A DNA stretch of 11,037 bases, taken from assembly GCA_035374585.1 (NCBI GenBank), contig DAOSPF010000086.1:1-11037 (forward strand). Direction: 5' to 3'. Below the pieces are notes generated by a model. The model worked only from the letters and a program-made list of their open reading frames with translations. It had not been told where the DNA came from and did not search any database. Positions 7,124-11,037 of this stretch are shown here, piece after piece (within the stretch, counting starts at the first letter, position 1; each line of letters opens with the position of its first letter). The position numbers were made by a program, and so were the translations under genes. Origin of the DNA: JAKPQD01 sp029572965 (lineage in GTDB: Bacteria; Bacteroidota; Bacteroidia; Bacteroidales; DTGW01).

Positions 7124-7999
7124 ATGGATATTATAGAAGACTTAAAAAGGCAATATAAGTATGGAGGTACGCTTATAAAGCTTATTTATATCAATGTTGC
7201 AGTATTTATTGCGATAAGTATAGTGAGCCTTATAACTTATCTTGTTCGGGGTGTTGGTTATGATATCAGCGACTTTTTTGCTTTTCCTTCCAATATGCAC
7301 CTTTTCCTGCTAAAACCTTGGACAATCTTTACTTATATGTTTATCCATGCAGGGATTTGGCATATATTGTTTAACCTGCTGTGGTTGTATTGGTTTGGCC
7401 AGATTTTTCTTCAATATCTCACGCAAAAACAGTTGTTATTTGTCTATATATCTGGTGGGATAGTGGGGGCATTGCTATACGCATTGGCTTATAATATTTC
7501 ACCTGCATTTGATATGGAACGGTTTGGCTCTTCATTAGTGGGGGCTTCAGGGGCTATAATGGCTATTGTTATTGCTATCTCGGCTATTGTGCCAGATTAT
7601 TCAATCAATCTACTGCTGTTTGGGAAGGTAAAACTAAAGTACATCGCTCTTTTTACCATTATTCTTGATATTTTAAGTATTCAATCTTCCAATGCCGGCG
7701 GGCATATTGCCCACTTGGGAGGCGCTTTATGGGGATATATTTATGCTGTCAGGTATCGTTCGGGAAAAGATTTTTCGAAAGTTTTTATTACTTTTTTTAG
7801 TAAAATAACAGGCGTTTTTAAACGCAGGCCCAAAATGAAAGTTAGTTATAAAAAGCCTTCTGACGATAAGGAGTACCTTAAGACTAAGGCTGAAATGCAA
7901 AAAGAAACAGACCGGATTCTAGATAAGATTGCAAAAGGCGGATATGGAAGTTTGACTAATGATGAAAAAGATTTCTTATTCAGGCAGTCAAACAGGTAA
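7124..7999 (+). CDS. Rhomboid-family intramembrane serine protease with C-terminal DUF6576-like tail (second of a pair)
   Basis: This is a second predicted rhomboid protease, 291 residues long, co-transcribed with the first across a 6-bp gap. It carries the HxxxN motif at H80-N84 (WHILFN), the catalytic serine S142 in GASGAIMA, and the catalytic histidine H197 in GGHIAHLGG. It lacks the long insertion of its neighbour: only about 20 residues precede the serine helix. After the last helix, near residue 210, it has a basic cytoplasmic tail ending in a helical segment, ILDKIAKGGYGSLTNDEKDF, which resembles the small DUF6576 domain found at the C-terminus of Bacteroidota rhomboids (assigned from memory). 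Adjacent rhomboid paralogues recur in this phylum, which suggests related or cooperating roles. Substrates are unknown. Confidence 0.92.
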   Translation: MDIIEDLKRQYKYGGTLIKLIYINVAVFIAISIVSLITYLVRGVGYDISDFFAFPSNMHLFLLKPWTIFTYMFIHAGIWHILFNLLWLYWFGQIFLQYLTQKQLLFVYISGGIVGALLYALAYNISPAFDMERFGSSLVGASGAIMAIVIAISAIVPDYSINLLLFGKVKLKYIALFTIILDILSIQSSNAGGHIAHLGGALWGYIYAVRYRSGKDFSKVFITFFSKITGVFKRRPKMKVSYKKPSDDKEYLKTKAEMQKETDRILDKIAKGGYGSLTNDEKDFLFRQSNR

Positions 8000-8082
8000 T
8001 GGATTTTTATTTTTCGCCTTGTTTTCATACATTCGCTGAAAAGTATTATTTTTCAAAAGAATTTCTAAGTTGAAGATTATGA

Positions 8083-8135
8083 AACACCCATGATTCTGCA
8101 AATCGCTGATTAGATGGTATTTATTTGTGGGTGTT
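8083..8135 (+). repeat. Inverted repeat in the leader of the TPR gene
   Basis: AACACCCA (8083-8090) and TGGGTGTT (8128-8135) are perfect reverse complements separated by 37 bp; one outer G-C pair beyond a mismatch could extend the stem. A competing shorter pairing, GATGG (8113-8117) with CCATC (8136-8140), shares the region. It lies 28 bp before the preferred start codon of the TPR gene and could form a 5' leader structure. No known riboswitch fits. Confidence 0.4.
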
Positions 8136-8163
8136 CCATCATTCAATTAAAATAAAAATAATT

Positions 8164-9099
8164 ATGATGAAAAGAATTGCTTCATTGCTGCTAATGGTTT
8201 TCTTTGCTACCATGGTTTTTGCCCAGGATGCTAATGATGTAAACCTGATTATGGCTAATGCTAAAAAGAAAGCTTCTCAACAGGATTTTACCGGTGCAAT
8301 AAAAGAATATAACAGGGCCTTGCGCATGAAACCAGGCATTGCTGAGGCTTATTGTGGAAGGGCTGAAGCTAAATATTACCTGGGTCAGTATGCTGAAGCT
8401 ATGCATGATGTCAATAAAGCTATAGAAGCTAATGCTAATGAAGCAAAGTTTTTTACTATTCGGGGGATGATTAATGCGGCTTTAAAAAAGACAGATGATG
8501 CAATTGCTGATTTCAATAAAGCTATACAGGTAAATAGTGCTTATGCTGAGGCTTATGTGCAGAAATCGCAGGTGCTTTTTCAATCATCAAAAGAAAAAGA
8601 AGCATTTGAACTTTTGAATAGCAAAATTGAGGCTATGCCTAATGAGGCTGCTTTGTATTTTGGCCGGGGCATTCTTTATAGCCTTAAGCAGAAGAATGAA
8701 AAGGCATTGGAAGATTTGAACAAATGTTCCAATTTAGATGCCCAGTATAACGTTTATAATGTAACCTTAGCTAAAGGTACTGTTTTTATGGCATTGCAGG
8801 AGTTTCATGATGCAGAAGCTGCTTTTTCTGAGGCTATTAGTATTGCCCCTAATAATGCTTTAGGTTATAGTAGCCGTGGCAAGCTTTATTATGACCAAAG
8901 TAAGTTTGATATGGCTGTTGAAGATTATAAAAAAGCTATTGAATGTAACCCTGATAATGCAGCCTTATATTTCAACATGGGGATGGCATATTTCAAGCAA
9001 AATGACAAACGCAATGCTTGCGAACGTTTTCATAAAGCTTGTTCTATGGGAAATAACAATGCCTGCAAAATGATTATCCTTGAATGTAGCGGAAAATAA
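8164..9099 (+). CDS. Secreted tetratricopeptide-repeat protein
   Basis: This 311-residue protein appears to be almost entirely TPR repeats behind a signal peptide. The N-terminus is a short basic start (MMKR), a hydrophobic core and a FAQ ending at about residues 19-21, typical of type I signal peptides; no lipobox cysteine is present. About eight 34-residue TPR units follow from about residue 31 to the end, with the usual signatures such as AIKEYNRALRMKP, AIADFNKAIQ and AVEDYKKAIECNPDNA; the fourth unit is degenerate. The tail contains ACERFHKACSMGNNNACK, a common ending in Bacteroidota TPR proteins. A protein-protein scaffold role in the periplasm is likely, but no partner is indicated. The frame extends up to 8125, but the ATG at 8164 puts the signal peptide at the N-terminus. 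An ATG at 8167 is equally possible. Confidence 0.9.
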   Translation: MMKRIASLLLMVFFATMVFAQDANDVNLIMANAKKKASQQDFTGAIKEYNRALRMKPGIAEAYCGRAEAKYYLGQYAEAMHDVNKAIEANANEAKFFTIRGMINAALKKTDDAIADFNKAIQVNSAYAEAYVQKSQVLFQSSKEKEAFELLNSKIEAMPNEAALYFGRGILYSLKQKNEKALEDLNKCSNLDAQYNVYNVTLAKGTVFMALQEFHDAEAAFSEAISIAPNNALGYSSRGKLYYDQSKFDMAVEDYKKAIECNPDNAALYFNMGMAYFKQNDKRNACERFHKACSMGNNNACKMIILECSGK

Positions 9100-9108
9100 T
9101 ACTTTGGG

Positions 9109-10509
9109 TTACATGTTATATGAACTGCCTTTTTCAGGAATAATTATATTCGCAAATCCTTTGCTTTCCAAATAAGTTTTCAACTCTGTCTGAGCTTCGT
9201 AGTCGCCATGTACGAGGAACATTTTCTGCAGGCGTTTCTTGTCCTGACAGGATAAGAATGAAGCTATCTCAACATAATCGGCATGCCCGCTATAAGATTC
9301 CAGCCTGCATATTTGAGCTTTTACCTCGTAAGGGTACCCGTGAATAGAAATGTTTTTTTCGCCCCTCAGCAGGCGGGCCCCAAGTGTTGAAGGAGCACAG
9401 TAACCTACCATTAGCACGGTGTTTTTGGGGTTAGAAATATTGTTGGCCAAATGGTGTTTTACTCGGCCAGCTTCGGCCATCCCGGATGCTGAGATAATTA
9501 CGCAAGGTTTCGAATAATCATTTAACTGTTTAGATTCTTCAACACTTTTTACATAATGTAAAGAATTGAAACCAAACGGATCGGGGTCGTTTTCCATGAT
9601 ATGCAAAATCTTTTTGTTGAAACAATCGGCATGCAGGCGAAAAACGTTTGTAACGTTCATGGCCAACGGACTATCGACAAAGATGTCTACTTTAGGCAGC
9701 TTTTTCTCATTATAAAAATTGTTGAGGGAATATACAATTTCTTGTGTACGTCCTACGCTGAACGAAGGGATGATAAGCTTGCCGCCTTTTATAATACAAG
9801 TGTCATGCACTATGCTTAACAAATCTTCGTCGGCTTTCAGAGAATTGTCGTGGCGGCGGTTGCCATAAGTTGATTCGCAGATAATATAGTCGGCAGAAAT
9901 GAAAGGGGATGGGGATTTGATAATCCTGTTTTCAGGACGGCCAATATCTCCGGTATAAGCAAGCCGTTTGGTATGCCCTGCTTCGAGTATTTCAATGTTA
10001 GCTACAGCACTGCCAAGTAAATGCCCGGTATTGGTAAAGCGTACACGGGTTTTGTCATCGATGTAGAATTTACGGTCGTATGGTACACCGATGAAAAGCT
10101 CCATACAGTCAATAGCGTCTTGTTTGGTATAAATTGGCTCGACAGGTTTTTTGCCGAGTCGTTGCATTTTTTTGTTGTAGGTACGGGTATCCTGTTCATG
10201 GATGTGGCCTGCATCTGCCAGCATGTATGCGCAAAGGTCGCGTGTGGCGCTTGTGCATACTACAGAACCCCTGAATCCAAGTTTATATATATACGGAATA
10301 AGCCCCGAATGATCAATATGAGCATGAGTAAGGATGATATTATCTATTTCTTTGGGGTCGAAATTCAGTTTGCGGTTAAGCTCTTCTGTATCCATCCCTT
10401 TCCCTTGATAAATACCACAATCGAGTAGTATTCTTCTTCCGTTGTCAGTTGTCAGTAAATGTTTGCTCCCTGTTACTTCACGTGCTGCGCCTAAAAACTG
10501 GATTTTCAT
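9109..10509 (-). CDS. Beta-CASP metallo-beta-lactamase RNA-processing protein (YSH1/CPSF73-like)
   Basis: This 466-residue cytoplasmic protein has the complete metal-dependent ribonuclease architecture of the bacterial CPSF73-like group (COG1236), distinct from the longer RNase J. The beta-lactamase core gives HAHIDH (H62, H64, D66, H67), H163 in GHLLGSA, and D188 in YTGDIG. The beta-CASP part begins at about 211 with CESTYGNR and SFSVGRTQE (248-256), followed by SASGMAEAGRVKHH (about 340-353). The C-terminal part returns to the core with YSGHAD (H409) and LVHGD (H434). All expected zinc ligands are present, so it should be active, probably as an endo- or exonuclease on RNA; the physiological substrate is unknown. 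The ATG at 10509 starts at the canonical first strand MKIQFLGAAREVTGS. Its 3' end converges on the TPR gene with a 9-bp gap. Confidence 0.94.
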   Translation of the reverse strand: MKIQFLGAAREVTGSKHLLTTDNGRRILLDCGIYQGKGMDTEELNRKLNFDPKEIDNIILTHAHIDHSGLIPYIYKLGFRGSVVCTSATRDLCAYMLADAGHIHEQDTRTYNKKMQRLGKKPVEPIYTKQDAIDCMELFIGVPYDRKFYIDDKTRVRFTNTGHLLGSAVANIEILEAGHTKRLAYTGDIGRPENRIIKSPSPFISADYIICESTYGNRRHDNSLKADEDLLSIVHDTCIIKGGKLIIPSFSVGRTQEIVYSLNNFYNEKKLPKVDIFVDSPLAMNVTNVFRLHADCFNKKILHIMENDPDPFGFNSLHYVKSVEESKQLNDYSKPCVIISASGMAEAGRVKHHLANNISNPKNTVLMVGYCAPSTLGARLLRGEKNISIHGYPYEVKAQICRLESYSGHADYVEIASFLSCQDKKRLQKMFLVHGDYEAQTELKTYLESKGFANIIIPEKGSSYNM

Positions 10510-10527
10510 AACATGTTTATTTTTTTT

Positions 10528-10535
10528 GCAAGGTA
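10528..10535 (-). promoter_or_regulatory. Weak candidate -7 box of the beta-CASP gene
   Basis: On the minus strand TACCTTGC (10535-10528) resembles the common Bacteroidota -7 form TACCTTTG with one T missing, 18 bp before the start codon. No convincing -33 TTTG lies at the right distance. The upstream gene ends at a terminator, so a promoter is expected in this 120-bp gap. Confidence 0.3.
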
Positions 10536-10569
10536 ATAATAAAGTATGAAGTTTAAAGGTTTTGTAATG

Positions 10570-10613
10570 TTAAGAAAACAAAAAGAGGCTGCCAAATTCT
10601 GACAGCCTCTTTT
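10570..10613 (-). terminator. Rho-independent terminator of the T9SS cargo gene
   Basis: AAAAGAGGCTG (10581-10591) and CAGCCTCTTTT (10603-10613) form a perfect 11-bp stem with an 11-nt loop. On the minus strand the stem runs into TTTTTGTTTTC. It begins 18 bp after the stop codon of the minus-strand gene at 10632. The plus-strand reading also ends in four T residues, so it could act in both directions, but no plus-strand gene needs it. Confidence 0.9.
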
Positions 10614-10631
10614 ATGTATTGTGTCAAATTC

Positions 10632-11037
10632 TTAATATTTGATAATCAGTTTTTTGTAAATATCACCGGAAGAGGTGGTGAAACGCAAGATATACGACCC
10701 ATATTGCAAGTTGTTGATGTTAAACTTAATGGAATTGCTGCCAGTTTCAAGTTTCAGTTTGCTGTTGAGGTTCATAATGGTGCGCCCTGACAGGTCACAA
10801 ATATCAACTTTGGCATCAGTAGCCTGTTTGATGTACAATATTGCTGTGATGTTATCTTTGGCCGGGTTAGGATAAACGGTGTATTGGACATTGTTGGTTG
10901 TTGCTGTTTTTACACCAGATTTCTTAACTTCTACAGGTTCACAGTATGTAGATGAGTCGCTGGTAATAGGGTCAATTATAGTATAACAAACATTGTAGGT
11001 GGTATCTGCTTTTTGGTATTCGTGCGTAGGCGAAGTG
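10632..11037 (-). CDS. Protein with C-terminal T9SS type A sorting domain (partial, N-terminus off window)
   Basis: The minus-strand frame is open without a stop from the right window edge to the TAA at 10634-10632, so this is the last 134 or so residues of a larger secreted protein. The final 80 or so residues are a type IX secretion sorting domain: the entry motif YTVYPNPAKD, then KVDICDLSGRTI, then a closing stretch YGSYILRF followed by KKLIIKY. In the family this domain directs export through T9SS and attachment or release at the cell surface. Before it, YNVCYTIIDPITSDSSTYC and PVEV resemble the beta-strand repeat often preceding such domains in large surface proteins. The cargo's catalytic or adhesive part is not visible. 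A short internal frame starting at TTG (10838) is not a separate gene. Confidence 0.93.
   Translation of the reverse strand, partial: TSPTHEYQKADTTYNVCYTIIDPITSDSSTYCEPVEVKKSGVKTATTNNVQYTVYPNPAKDNITAILYIKQATDAKVDICDLSGRTIMNLNSKLKLETGSNSIKFNINNLQYGSYILRFTTSSGDIYKKLIIKY

Noticed and set aside
8022..8042. Possible terminator after the second rhomboid (TTTTCA/TGAAAA stem)
   Set aside because: The stem is 6 bp, almost all A-T, and not followed by a clean T-run; too weak to call.
8125..8163. N-terminal extension of the TPR protein from the GTG/TTG-type start at 8125
   Set aside because: It would put 13 residues before a standard signal peptide and it overlaps the leader inverted repeat; the ATG at 8164 fits better.
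10021..10428. Plus-strand open frame of 135 codons inside the beta-CASP gene
   Set aside because: It lies opposite the metal-binding core of a clear gene, and its translation shows no recognisable motif or domain.
9109..10509. The stand-alone metallo-beta-lactamase protein as the missing nuclease domain of ComEC
   Set aside because: It belongs to the beta-CASP RNA-processing group, is 7 kb away on the other strand, and is not similar to the ComEC C-terminal domain type.
10632..10838. Separate 68-residue gene starting at TTG 10838
   Set aside because: The frame continues without a stop to the window edge and the T9SS domain begins upstream of this codon, so it is an internal start.
1..11037. 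CRISPR array, tRNA, rRNA, insertion sequence or prophage
   Set aside because: No regularly spaced repeats, cloverleaf sequences, transposase or integrase frames or long terminal repeats were found on reading the window.

Overview
The window looks like ordinary chromosomal DNA from a member of the Bacteroidota, probably Bacteroidales-like. The evidence is AT-rich DNA, genes without Shine-Dalgarno sequences but with A/T-rich starts, promoter boxes of the TAnnTTTG type, a 286-residue primary sigma factor without region 1.1, and a protein ending in a type A type IX secretion (T9SS) sorting domain. I cannot name a genus. There is no phage, insertion sequence, CRISPR array, tRNA or rRNA that I can see.

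Layout, left to right. At 1-362 (minus) is the N-terminal receiver half of an OmpR-type response regulator, cut by the window edge. At 539-2521 (plus) is a ComEC/Rec2 DNA-uptake channel without the C-terminal metallo-beta-lactamase domain. At 2644-4002 (plus) is TrkA, the cytosolic NAD-binding regulator of a Trk/Ktr potassium channel; no membrane subunit is present. A 10-helix EamA/DMT exporter (minus) converges on trkA, with a 4-bp overlap at the stop codons. A 419-bp AT-rich stretch then leads to rpoD (5312-6172), which ends at a clear rho-independent terminator. Two rhomboid intramembrane proteases (6317-7117 and 7124-7999), 6 bp apart, form an operon preceded by a perfect 11-bp inverted repeat and a TATTTTTG promoter box. 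A secreted protein made of about eight TPR repeats follows (8164-9099). It converges, with a 9-bp gap, on a minus-strand beta-CASP metallo-beta-lactamase ribonuclease-like protein (9109-10509). At the right edge is the C-terminal part of a T9SS cargo protein (10632-11037, minus) with a strong terminator at its 3' end.

The genes are mostly independent housekeeping or envelope functions rather than one pathway: signal transduction, DNA uptake, potassium homeostasis, small-molecule export, basal transcription, membrane proteolysis and RNA processing. The one evident operon is the rhomboid pair. I found no convincing new multi-gene system. The points worth a second look are the start site and promoter of the exporter, the inverted repeat before the rhomboids, three copies of ATAGTTTAT in the rpoD leader, and the different architectures of the two rhomboids.
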